DNA of 64,000 bases, taken from the NCBI GenBank assembly GCA_963931085.1, contig OZ006973.1, positions 682,001 through 746,000 on the forward strand, in the 5' to 3' direction. Source of the stretch: UMGS1994 sp944386155. Lineage in GTDB: Bacteria > Bacillota > Clostridia > TANB77 > CAG-508. Positions within the stretch are counted from its first letter, which is position 1. The number at the start of each line of letters is the position of its first letter. The notes beneath the pieces were generated by a model. That model worked only from the letters and a program-made list of their open reading frames with translations. It was not told the DNA's origin and made no database searches. Both the position numbers and the translations under genes were made by a program. Shown piece after piece: positions 54,481 through 62,122 of this stretch.

Positions 54481-54502
54481 GGAGTTTAAGGAGGACAACA
54501 TT

Positions 54503-54976
54503 GTGAAAAAGAACTTCAAAATTTTTATTCCCGAACCATTTCTTGTTAATAAGTTCGAAAAAGCTAAAGAAATTAGCCCAAGGCTGAAAGCTATTTTCGA
54601 TAACAAAGATGTTCGGCATAGTATTGAATGCTCTGCAAAAGAAATTATCAAGATGATTAGAGCGATTCAGACTGTTGGTACTTTTTCTGATGAAGAGTAC
54701 TTAGAGATAAATTCTAGAGAGTTATGGATTGATGCAATTAAAATCAATATTTGTGCAAGCATATTGGAAAAAGCAATAATTGGTGAATTTATCAATTCTA
54801 CATCTTGGGACATTAAGAAAATGGTTGCAAAGACAATCAAAGATGTGAGAAAAGATTATGTCCTTGAGGTAATTTATGATTATACTCAATATGTGCTTGC
54901 ATATTTCAAGACTCTTTATGAAGAAAAAATGACAGATGATTTTTTTGATTCGTTTCCAGGAGGTGTGCTTAATTAG
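54503..54976 (+). CDS. Paralogous family protein 1 of 3, unknown function
   Basis: 157 residues from the GTG at 54503, eight bases after AAGGAGG; the ATG at 54473 falls in the 5' hairpin. All-helical, no membrane segment. Shared with the next two genes: KFEKAKEISPRLKAIF near 15-30, DVRHSIE, SRELWIDAIK and SWDIKKMVAKTIKD near 105-118. It is the most diverged of the three and the most AT-rich. I know no family for it. The promoter, hairpin and ribosome site are its own. Confidence 0.7.
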   Translation: MKKNFKIFIPEPFLVNKFEKAKEISPRLKAIFDNKDVRHSIECSAKEIIKMIRAIQTVGTFSDEEYLEINSRELWIDAIKINICASILEKAIIGEFINSTSWDIKKMVAKTIKDVRKDYVLEVIYDYTQYVLAYFKTLYEEKMTDDFFDSFPGGVLN

Positions 54977-55012
54977 AATAATTTACCTTAAACGTTTTAG
55001 CGCTTAGCGCAA

Positions 55013-55040
55013 AAGGTGGCAATGGCCACCTTAAAAAATT
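55013..55040 (+). terminator. Hairpin after the 54503 gene, probable terminator
   Basis: AAGGTGGC pairs with GCCACCTT around AATG, followed by a mixed A/T run. A small GCGCTTAGCGC palindrome precedes it at 55000-55010. The T-run is poor, so the terminator role is likely but not certain. Confidence 0.5.
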
Positions 55041-55067
55041 TATAGAGGTAATAAGTAATTGATGAAC

Positions 55068-55115
55068 TTGAACAGTTTACATAAAAATGGTATAATTAAA
55101 GAGTAACCGTTGGTT
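55068..55115 (+). promoter_or_regulatory. Promoter and 5'-end hairpin of the 55146 gene
   Basis: TTGAAC (55068-55073), 17 bases, TATAAT (55091-55096). AACC-GTT-GGTT at 55105-55115 forms a small hairpin at the expected transcript start. Confidence 0.75.
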
Positions 55116-55145
55116 TATTTATATATTTTTAAGGAGGTAGACAAT

Positions 55146-55637
55146 ATGTCTAATGTTTTATTTCGGGTAAAGAAACCCGACACAGCTATCATCGAGAAGT
55201 TCGAAAAAGACAAAGATATTCGGGCTTTAATCGATCTGATCTTTAGCGACAAGGAGGTAAAAAAATCACTTGACGAGTTTGTTGAAACAATAGTAACTCA
55301 TGTAAAACTTCTTGCAGAAGCCAAGGTGCTTTCCAAAGAGGATTTGGAAATAGCAGGAAGTAAAGAAATATGGGTTCTGGGATTTAAGCAGACTTTGTAC
55401 ACTGCCTGGGCAAAGGGTGCAGTAAGGCTTTTAGTCAAGGATGAAACATTATCCTGGAATGTAAAAAAAGCACTTATCAAATTGCTCAAGACAGAAGTTA
55501 CTCCTGAAGCAGTGATTGTTGCTTTGAATTCTTTCAACGAAGACACAATGCTGGTACTCATGAATGTGCTGCTGGCAAATGGCATCTGTAATCATTTGCC
55601 TGACGGATTGTTAAGCGATTTGTTAGGGAAGTTTTAG
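55146..55637 (+). CDS. Paralogous family protein 2 of 3, unknown function
   Basis: 163 residues, starting MSNVLFRVKKPDTAIIEKFE after AAGGAGG. Helical throughout; the core blocks are KFEKDKDIRALIDLIFSDKEVKKSL, SKEIWVLGFKQ, and SWNVKKALIKLLKTEVTPEAVIVAL (in part: SWNVKKALIKLLKTEVTPEA). Base composition is clearly above the surroundings (28 of 60 G+C in 55381-55440). No transmembrane helix, no catalytic motif. It ends 33 bases before the third copy, which has no separate promoter, so copies 2 and 3 form an operon. Confidence 0.75.
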   Translation: MSNVLFRVKKPDTAIIEKFEKDKDIRALIDLIFSDKEVKKSLDEFVETIVTHVKLLAEAKVLSKEDLEIAGSKEIWVLGFKQTLYTAWAKGAVRLLVKDETLSWNVKKALIKLLKTEVTPEAVIVALNSFNEDTMLVLMNVLLANGICNHLPDGLLSDLLGKF

Positions 55638-55670
55638 TTACTAAAGGAAAGCAAAATAGGAGGCCATAAT

Positions 55671-56156
55671 ATGGAAAAAATAATTCAGATAGAAAAACCA
55701 AACGAGAGAGTCATTACTAAATTAGAAAGTGATGACGAAATCCGGCAGTTGTTAGACAGCATTTTCGGGAAAAAAGAAGTGAAAGATGCTTTAGAAGGTT
55801 TTTCCTCGAGAATCGTTGCAACAATCGAGTTCGTTCTAAGTGGAGAGTGCTTTAGCTTTGAAGATTTAGAAACTGTTAGAACGAAAGAGTTCTGGCAGAA
55901 AAAAGCAAAAAGCGAAATGTTCAACGCTTTAATTGAAACTGCTACCGACAGGTATTTTCCCGGTTATGTATCTTGGGATTTAAGGTATGCGATTAAAAAG
56001 CTCATAAAAACCGAGGTGACTCCGGAATCGGTGGTGGCCGCTATAGAACTGATTGAGATCGACACTATCAGAATGTTAAGACATCAAATCTCGATAAATA
56101 GCTTGAATGACTTTGTCGACGAGATTATTGATGAACTCAAAGAAACTCTCAATTAG
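55671..56156 (+). CDS. Paralogous family protein 3 of 3, unknown function
   Basis: 161 residues, starting MEKIIQIEKPNERVITKLES after AGGAGG. Matches copy 2 along the whole length: DDEIRQLLDSIFGKKEVKDAL, RTKEFWQKKAKSEM, and SWDLRYAIKKLIKTEVTPES. The shared TEVTPE block near residue 120 and the SW-[DN] before it look like the family core. Composition is higher in G+C than the flanks, with codons such as CGG, TCC and GTC. Confidence 0.75.
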   Translation: MEKIIQIEKPNERVITKLESDDEIRQLLDSIFGKKEVKDALEGFSSRIVATIEFVLSGECFSFEDLETVRTKEFWQKKAKSEMFNALIETATDRYFPGYVSWDLRYAIKKLIKTEVTPESVVAAIELIEIDTIRMLRHQISINSLNDFVDEIIDELKETLN

Positions 56157-56198
56157 ACATGTAACAACGAAAAAATTTTCCTTAAAAAGGAGGCTGAT

Positions 56199-56216
56199 AT
56201 GGGCTTAGGGTGGTAG
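56199..56216 (+). CDS. Five-codon minicistron (MGLGW) running into a hairpin
   Basis: AAGGAGG stands five bases before ATG GGC TTA GGG TGG TAG. The last codons form the 5' arm of the hairpin at 56207-56226, so a translating ribosome would disturb the hairpin. Could be chance or an attenuator-like arrangement. Confidence 0.3.
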   Translation: MGLGW

Positions 56217-56237
56217 TTACCACCCTTAAAACATTTT
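56207..56237 (+). terminator. Hairpin/terminator after the paralogous genes
   Basis: AGGGTGGT pairs with ACCACCCT around AGTT, followed by TAAAACATTTTT. Confidence 0.6.
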
Positions 56238-56296
56238 TATAATAAAAAAATAACTAGAGAATATAATATAAAAAAACATATAAAGGAGGTGTCTAT

Positions 56297-56446
56297 ATGG
56301 AAAAGAAAATTGATTATTCTTTTTACTGTGAAGAAGCAAAAAGTATTTGCAGAGATTGCAGAGTAGCTCATATTTGCAAGGAGCGAGAAAAAGAAGAGCC
56401 TTCAAATTCTTTCGAAGGAGAAGATTTTGAAACTAAAGACACCTAA
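56297..56446 (+). CDS. Four-cysteine miniprotein of 49 residues
   Basis: AAAGGAGG lies seven bases before the ATG. The protein reads MEKKIDYSFYCEEAKSICRD and goes on with C-x2-C and a further Cys: spacing C-x6-C-x2-C-x5-C (residues 11, 18, 21, 27). The tail is Glu-rich. The four Cys could bind zinc or an iron-sulphur cluster. It is not in any family I know. Strong ribosome site and intact frame support that it is real. Confidence 0.6.
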   Translation: MEKKIDYSFYCEEAKSICRDCRVAHICKEREKEEPSNSFEGEDFETKDT

Positions 56447-56801
56447 TTTTTTTAGCATTAATGTGTGCTAAAGAGCTCTACTATAAAGTAGGGCTTTTTA
56501 TTTATGTATTTTTTTATATTTTCATATATTTTTTATATTTCATATTTTTATATTTTATATTTTATATTTTTCCCTTCTAAACTAATTTTAGTCATCTTAA
56601 TTTTTTAAAATTTATTAAAAAAATATCTTTTCATTTAATTTCATTCAATTCAATTTAATGTAATGTTATTCGATAAAATTCAATAAATTCTTTCTGTAAA
56701 TTTCTAAATTTTTCTAGAAAAACATTAACAGAAATTAACTAATGAGAAAAAAATTTTTTCACATAATATAAATATAAAAACAAAAAAGGAGGAATAAAAA
56801 A
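56447..56801. other. AT-rich intergenic region before the surface locus
   Basis: A terminator-like stem (AAAGAGCTCTACTATAAAGTAGGGCTTTT) is at about 56470-56495 (arms AAGAGCTCTAC / GTAGGGCTTTT). Then 56500-56780 is mostly A/T with T-rich short repeats such as TATTTTTATATT. No gene is visible. The promoter for the cohesin gene lies near 56750-56780. Confidence 0.5.
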
Positions 56802-57872
56802 ATGAAAAAAATAATAAGTACAATTTTACTTTCTGTAATAGTTACAGTATTTGCGTTTAGTATAAATGTATATGCTGATTCACTAGATACAATAGATATT
56901 TCTATAAGTAAAGAAAAAATAAAACCAGGAGAAGAAGTAAAAGTTTTAATTAATTTTGGTGAAAATCTTGGAGCTTTTACTTTTGATATTGCATATGATC
57001 AAAATATTTTTGAATATGTTTCAGTAAGTAATGGTGCTCCAAATGATACAAAAGATAAAGTAAGAGTTACTTTTTATGATTCTTCTGGAGGAAGTAATCC
57101 TTTAAGTAGTTTAGAAGTAGTATTTAAAGCAAAGGAAAATTTAGAAACTTCCAATCCAACAGACTTTTCTATAACAGCAGAAGGATTATCTAATAGTGAT
57201 GCTTCTGTAACTTATGATGATATATTAGTACCAATTAAAAAAACTGTAACTGTAGAGCCTGAATATATAGATTATAAGATTGATTTAACATATTCAGGAG
57301 ATGTTATAGAAAATAAAGAAAAAGAAATGTACCTTAGCTATTCATCTAAAATGGGGAGATTTTATAATAAAGCAAGATTAATAGCAGAAGTAGAAAGTCC
57401 TGAAGGTGGAAAAGCAATATTAAATGCTATAGATTCTTCTTCATTAGTCCATGACATTGTTCAAAGTGGATGGGGTGACTCTAATGGATATAAAATTGGT
57501 GGAAAAGATTTTAATCAAACATTAAATGTTACAGGAATTTTTGATAAACAAGGTAAATATAAAATAACTTTTAAATTAATAGACAGAGAAAATTCAGATA
57601 GTACAATATCTGAAAAAACTTTTGATATTAATGTTAAAGCAAAAGAAAGTAATAATTCAAATAATGAAAATAATCAAACTTCAGGAAGTACAGATAATAA
57701 ATCAGACAAAGAAAATATAGATACAAATAAAGATAAAGAAAACTTACCAGACACTCTTCCTAAAACAGGATTTAATTTATATGCACAAATTATTTCTGTA
57801 ACTTTATTATTAGCAATGACTATTACAATTATTAAAATAAAAAATAGAAATAAAAATAATAGAACAAAATAA
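56802..57872 (+). CDS. Cohesin-domain surface protein with LPKTG sorting signal
   Basis: 356 residues. Signal peptide 1-25 (ending NVYA-DS). A cohesin domain at about 28-155: ISISKEKIKPGEEVKVLINF, GAFTFDIAYDQNIFEYV and LSSLEVVFKAKENL are typical of the fold. A second beta-rich domain is at about 160-285, then a Ser/Asn/Lys linker. LPKTG is at about 323-327, followed by a hydrophobic helix and a basic tail. It should be linked to the cell wall by the sortase of the next gene and bind the dockerin protein at 58675. Confidence 0.88.
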   Translation: MKKIISTILLSVIVTVFAFSINVYADSLDTIDISISKEKIKPGEEVKVLINFGENLGAFTFDIAYDQNIFEYVSVSNGAPNDTKDKVRVTFYDSSGGSNPLSSLEVVFKAKENLETSNPTDFSITAEGLSNSDASVTYDDILVPIKKTVTVEPEYIDYKIDLTYSGDVIENKEKEMYLSYSSKMGRFYNKARLIAEVESPEGGKAILNAIDSSSLVHDIVQSGWGDSNGYKIGGKDFNQTLNVTGIFDKQGKYKITFKLIDRENSDSTISEKTFDINVKAKESNNSNNENNQTSGSTDNKSDKENIDTNKDKENLPDTLPKTGFNLYAQIISVTLLLAMTITIIKIKNRNKNNRTK

Positions 57873-58037
57873 AAAGTATTAAAAAAATAATTAAAAAATA
57901 AAAAGATTATTAAAAAAATTAATAAAAAAATATTAAAAAATTATTAAAAAATATAAATTATTAAAAATTATAAAGATAAGAAAAAATGTAAACAAAAAAT
58001 CTTAAGTAAATGAGTATATCTCATTTACTTACATATT
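57873..58037. other. Low-complexity A-rich gap with 12-bp hairpin before sortase
   Basis: Repeated TTAAAAAAT-like motifs fill 57880-57970. TAAGTAAATGAG (58003-58014) pairs perfectly with CTCATTTACTTA (58020-58031), directly before the sortase start region. There is no T-run, so it may control translation or stability instead of ending transcription. Confidence 0.6.
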
Positions 58038-58049
58038 ATGAGGGGTAGA

Positions 58050-58673
58050 ATGAGAAGAAAATATAAAAGAAAGAAAAATAAACTAAATAATATAAAATTA
58101 AGTTTATTTAAAATATTCATTATTTTATTAATTGTTTTTGGATTCATATATATTTTTAATAAAATAAAGAAAGAAAAAGAAATAACTGATAATAATATAG
58201 ATTTGCCTGAGATAGTAAATGAGAATAAGGGAAATGAGAAATATAGAAAATATCCTAAAGAAAAAATAATTAATGAATATAAAGGTTATGAAGTATGTGC
58301 TAAATTGGAAATACCAACTATTTCTTTAAAAACTTATGTACTCAGTGATTATTCTAGTGAAAGTTTAAATATTTCAGTAGTTAAATTTTATGGAAGTAAT
58401 CCAAATGAGTATGGGAACTTTTGCATAGCAGGACATAATTTTATAAATAAAAATATGTTTAGTAAACTAAAATATTTAAATAAGAAAGACAAGATAATAA
58501 TTACAGATAATAAATTTGGAAAAATAGAATATGAAATTTATGACATATATAAAGTAGATAAAGAAAATACAAATTGTCTTATTTCAAATAAAAATATAAG
58601 AGAAGTTACTTTAATTACTTGTACAGATGATTCGAAAAAAAGAATAATAATCAAGGCAAAGGAGGAAATTTAG
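58050..58673 (+). CDS. Sortase
   Basis: 207 residues: basic start, one membrane helix at about 17-37, linker, then the sortase barrel. Catalytic residues are His129 in AGHNF, Cys191 in LITCTDD and Arg198 in KKRII. The TLxTC motif appears as TLITC. Length and TLITC are close to class D/B-like small sortases of Clostridia. Start taken at 58050 after GAGGGG; an ATG at 58038 is also in frame. It sits between an LPKTG protein and a dockerin protein. Confidence 0.88.
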   Translation: MRRKYKRKKNKLNNIKLSLFKIFIILLIVFGFIYIFNKIKKEKEITDNNIDLPEIVNENKGNEKYRKYPKEKIINEYKGYEVCAKLEIPTISLKTYVLSDYSSESLNISVVKFYGSNPNEYGNFCIAGHNFINKNMFSKLKYLNKKDKIIITDNKFGKIEYEIYDIYKVDKENTNCLISNKNIREVTLITCTDDSKKRIIIKAKEEI

Positions 58674-58674
58674 A

Positions 58675-60942
58675 TTGAGCTTTTTTAAAAATAGGTTATT
58701 AGATATTATACTTTTTGTTTTATTAATAATTTTTTTATTAAGTTATTATTTTCTTTTAAAAAATGACACTATTGCGAAAGAAAATAATAGAATAAATGAA
58801 TTTCCAGATTCTTATAAACCATATTTAGAAGAACTTTCTAAAAATCATCCAAACTGGGAGTTTATTCCTCTATATACTAATCTTGATTGGAATTATGTAA
58901 TAAGTGAAGAAAATAAATTTGGTAAAAATTTAGTTCCAATAAATTATTCAGATAATTGGAAAAATAAAACTCCAGGACAATATAATGTTGAAATAGATGC
59001 AGGGTGGGTTGATTCGTCAAGAGAAGCGGTTATGTATTTGATGGATCCAAGAAACTTTTTAAATGAAGTGAGAATATTTCAATTTGAAGAATTATCTTAT
59101 AATTCTTCTACAAATAATATAGAAGGAATAGAAAAGATATTATATGGCACAGAGTTTTATAATAAAAAAGTATCATATTTAAATAGTAGTGGAGAGAGTA
59201 TTTTAACATCTTCTAAATATTCTGACCTTATCTTAAAAGCCTCAAAAACTTCATATGTTAGCTCATATCATATTGCTTCTAGAATAAAACAAGAAGTAGG
59301 TCCATTTTTATCTCATAAATCAATAAGTGGAGATGTTTCAGGATATAAAGGTTTATATAATTTTTATAATATTGGAGCGACAAGTTCATCAGAGCCATTA
59401 GGAGCAATTAAAAATGGACTTAGATATGCAAGAGATGGAAATGGAGCTTCCGAAAGTACTAAAAAGAAATATTTGATTCCGTGGAATACAAAAGAAAAAT
59501 CTATTACAGGAGGATCAATTTTTATTGGATCTAGTTATATAAATAAAGGTCAAAATACGATTTATCTTCAAAAATTTGATGTCTATGATAAAACAGGAGA
59601 TGGGCTTTTTTGGCATCAATATATGACTAATGTTTTAGCTCCATATAGTGAATCAAAATCTATTTATAATGGTTATAGTAAAATGGGAATGCTAGATAAT
59701 TCATTAAGCTTTATAATTCCAATATATAATAATATGCCAGATATTATGCAAGAAAGTCCAAGTATAAATCAAAAAGACTTTGTAAGTGATAATACAAAAG
59801 TTTATTCTACAGGTAACAATGTAAATATAAGAACTGGGCCAAGTACATCTTATGAAATAATTACAAAAGTAAATTTAAATGAAAAAATGACTAGAATAAA
59901 AAAAGGAAAACAATCAAATGATAAATGGGATAAAGTAATACTCGAAAATGGAATTATAGGATATATTTCAAGTAATTATGTAGATATTTATAAACAGCCA
60001 GAAATAGAAAAAATAGAAATTAATTTTATAGACAAAGTTATATTAAAAGGTGAGAAAAAGAAATTAAATATAAAGATTTATCCAGAAGAGGCAAAAAATA
60101 ATAAAGTAAGTTATATATCATCTAATCCTGAAATTATTACAGTAGATGATGAGGGATATATGCAAGCTATAAGATCAGGTAAATCTAAAATAATTGTAAA
60201 ATCAAATGAAAATAATGTTTCATCAGAAATAGATTTAGAAGTATATAGCAAAGTAACAGATATTTCTTTAGATCAAAGTAAAATATATTTAACTAAAGAT
60301 AATACATTTAAGATAAATGCATTTATAGCACCTGATGATGCAAATAATAAGAATATTATTTATGAATCACTAAATAATGATATTGCTAAAGTAGATACTT
60401 TGGGAAATATAACAGGAGTAAATATTGGAGAAACGACTATAATTGCAAAATCAGAAGAAAATCCAAATATAAGAAAAGAAGTTTTAGTTATTGTTGTAAG
60501 AAAGTTAGAAGATAATGAAATAGAATTTCTTAAACCGTTAAAAACAGACGGATTTGAAATTTCAGGAGTTAATTTTAGAGAAAACACTGTTTTTGAAATA
60601 AAACAATTAATTAAAACAAATTTAGAATTAGAATTTTTAAATAACAAAGGTGAAGTTTTAGATGAAAATGAAAAAATAGGAACTGGAAGTATTATAAAAG
60701 TAAAAGAAGATGACAAACTACTTAGAGAATACAAAATTATCTTATATGGAGATATAACAGGTGATGGAAAAATAAATAGTACAGATTTATTAGTACTTCA
60801 AAGATATATTTTAGAACTTGACAAATTAGATGATATTTATCTAAAAGCTGGTAATATAAACAAAAATGGCAAAAAACCAACTTCTGTAGATTTATTATTA
60901 ATTCAAAGGCATATTTTAGGGCTTAAATATATTGAACAATAG
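58675..60942 (+). CDS. Glucosaminidase with SH3b, Ig-like and dockerin domains
   Basis: 755 residues from a TTG start, with AAGGAGG ten bases before. N-terminal membrane helix (about 8-28). Endo-beta-N-acetylglucosaminidase-like region at about 115-320 (SYHIASRIKQEVGPFLSHKS, YNFYNIGATSS, NGLRYARDG). SH3b at about 370-440 (NVNIRTGPSTSYEIITKV). Two BIG2-type Ig-like repeats at about 445-610. Type I dockerin at about 690-755: GDITGDGKINSTDLLVLQRY and NINKNGKKPTSVDLLLIQRH. The first Ca loop (D-x-[NT]-x-D) is near ideal, the second has altered residues. It cuts peptidoglycan and should dock on a cohesin protein. Confidence 0.88.
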   Translation: MSFFKNRLLDIILFVLLIIFLLSYYFLLKNDTIAKENNRINEFPDSYKPYLEELSKNHPNWEFIPLYTNLDWNYVISEENKFGKNLVPINYSDNWKNKTPGQYNVEIDAGWVDSSREAVMYLMDPRNFLNEVRIFQFEELSYNSSTNNIEGIEKILYGTEFYNKKVSYLNSSGESILTSSKYSDLILKASKTSYVSSYHIASRIKQEVGPFLSHKSISGDVSGYKGLYNFYNIGATSSSEPLGAIKNGLRYARDGNGASESTKKKYLIPWNTKEKSITGGSIFIGSSYINKGQNTIYLQKFDVYDKTGDGLFWHQYMTNVLAPYSESKSIYNGYSKMGMLDNSLSFIIPIYNNMPDIMQESPSINQKDFVSDNTKVYSTGNNVNIRTGPSTSYEIITKVNLNEKMTRIKKGKQSNDKWDKVILENGIIGYISSNYVDIYKQPEIEKIEINFIDKVILKGEKKKLNIKIYPEEAKNNKVSYISSNPEIITVDDEGYMQAIRSGKSKIIVKSNENNVSSEIDLEVYSKVTDISLDQSKIYLTKDNTFKINAFIAPDDANNKNIIYESLNNDIAKVDTLGNITGVNIGETTIIAKSEENPNIRKEVLVIVVRKLEDNEIEFLKPLKTDGFEISGVNFRENTVFEIKQLIKTNLELEFLNNKGEVLDENEKIGTGSIIKVKEDDKLLREYKIILYGDITGDGKINSTDLLVLQRYILELDKLDDIYLKAGNINKNGKKPTSVDLLLIQRHILGLKYIEQ

Positions 60943-60973
60943 AAATTAAAAAATATTAAGGAGAAAATTTAAA

Positions 60974-62077
60974 ATGTTGTTAGATAAATTTAAAATTAAT
61001 CTGCAAGATGTAATAATCAAAATAATAAATATAATTTTTTTATCTATTTTAATTATTATATTTGTTTTAAATTACAATGTTTATGCTACTTCTAATAAGA
61101 ATGTTTATTTAAATAGTGATAAATATTCTTTAAAAGAAAATGAAGAATTTTACGTTAAATTAAATATTGATGATACAAATCTTGGGGCATTTACAGCATA
61201 TATTAATTTTGATAAAGATAAGGTTGATTTTATTTCAGGTCCTGAAAATATAAATGTAAAAGAAGATGAAATTATATATGTATGGTTTAACAAAAAAAGC
61301 GAAAGTAATTTAAATAAAGATGTGCTTGGAAAATTTAAATTTAGAGCTAAAGGTAAAGGACTAGCTACTATAACATGTTTCGGAGATTTTTATGATAATA
61401 ACGCTAATAAATTAGAAATCAATTTTAAAGAAGTAAGTTTTTTTATAAATAGTGATGAAATAGAAAGTAATGAAGAGAGCAAAAAAGAAGATGAAAATAT
61501 TAGTATAAATAAAGATAAAGAGCAAAATATAACAAATCTAGAGGATTTGGAAAATAATTCTTTTACTTCAAAATCAAGTACATCTTTAGAAACACTTGCA
61601 GTAGAGAATGTTATTTTATATCCGAATTTTGATAATACTGTATATGAATATAATGGACAGGTTTCAGTAGATACAGATGATATTAATATATTAGCTGTTC
61701 CTGAAAATGAAAATGCAAATGTTGATATTTTAAGAAAAGAAGATTTAAAAGAAGGAAATAATAAAATAAGTGTTATAGTGACATCAGAAGATAAAAAATA
61801 TAAAAAAGAATATATAATAAATATATACAAAAGAAATGATGCTGAAGAAAAAGAGTATATTGAATATAAAAATAAGAATAAAGAAAGACTCGAAGAAGCT
61901 TATGATATTGCATATACGATAAATGATAAAAGTAATGATAGTTTAAACAATAAATTTATAAATATATTAGTAGATAAAAATATAAATATTTCTCAAATTG
62001 TAGCTCTTTTATTTCTTCTTTCTATAAGTGTAATTTCTATATTTGGGATAAGAAAACTGGTAAAAAGTAAAAAATAA
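60974..62077 (+). CDS. Membrane-anchored cohesin-domain protein with cadherin-like domain
   Basis: 367 residues. N-terminal hydrophobic segment about 15-37 (signal or anchor), then a cohesin-type domain at about 40-155: YSLKENEEFYVKLNID, GAFTAYINFDKDKVDFI, LGKFKFRAKGKGLATI. Next a charged linker and a cadherin-like beta-sandwich (about 205-290: LAVENVILYPNFDNTVYEYNG). C-terminal helix about 342-360 with basic tail, no LPXTG, so membrane-anchored at the C-terminus. It follows the dockerin gene by 31 bases and is a second possible receptor for it. Confidence 0.82.
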   Translation: MLLDKFKINLQDVIIKIINIIFLSILIIIFVLNYNVYATSNKNVYLNSDKYSLKENEEFYVKLNIDDTNLGAFTAYINFDKDKVDFISGPENINVKEDEIIYVWFNKKSESNLNKDVLGKFKFRAKGKGLATITCFGDFYDNNANKLEINFKEVSFFINSDEIESNEESKKEDENISINKDKEQNITNLEDLENNSFTSKSSTSLETLAVENVILYPNFDNTVYEYNGQVSVDTDDINILAVPENENANVDILRKEDLKEGNNKISVIVTSEDKKYKKEYIINIYKRNDAEEKEYIEYKNKNKERLEEAYDIAYTINDKSNDSLNNKFINILVDKNINISQIVALLFLLSISVISIFGIRKLVKSKK

Positions 62078-62122
62078 AAGTTAATTTATTTGGAGAAAAT
62101 AATTTTATAGGGGGTGAATTTA

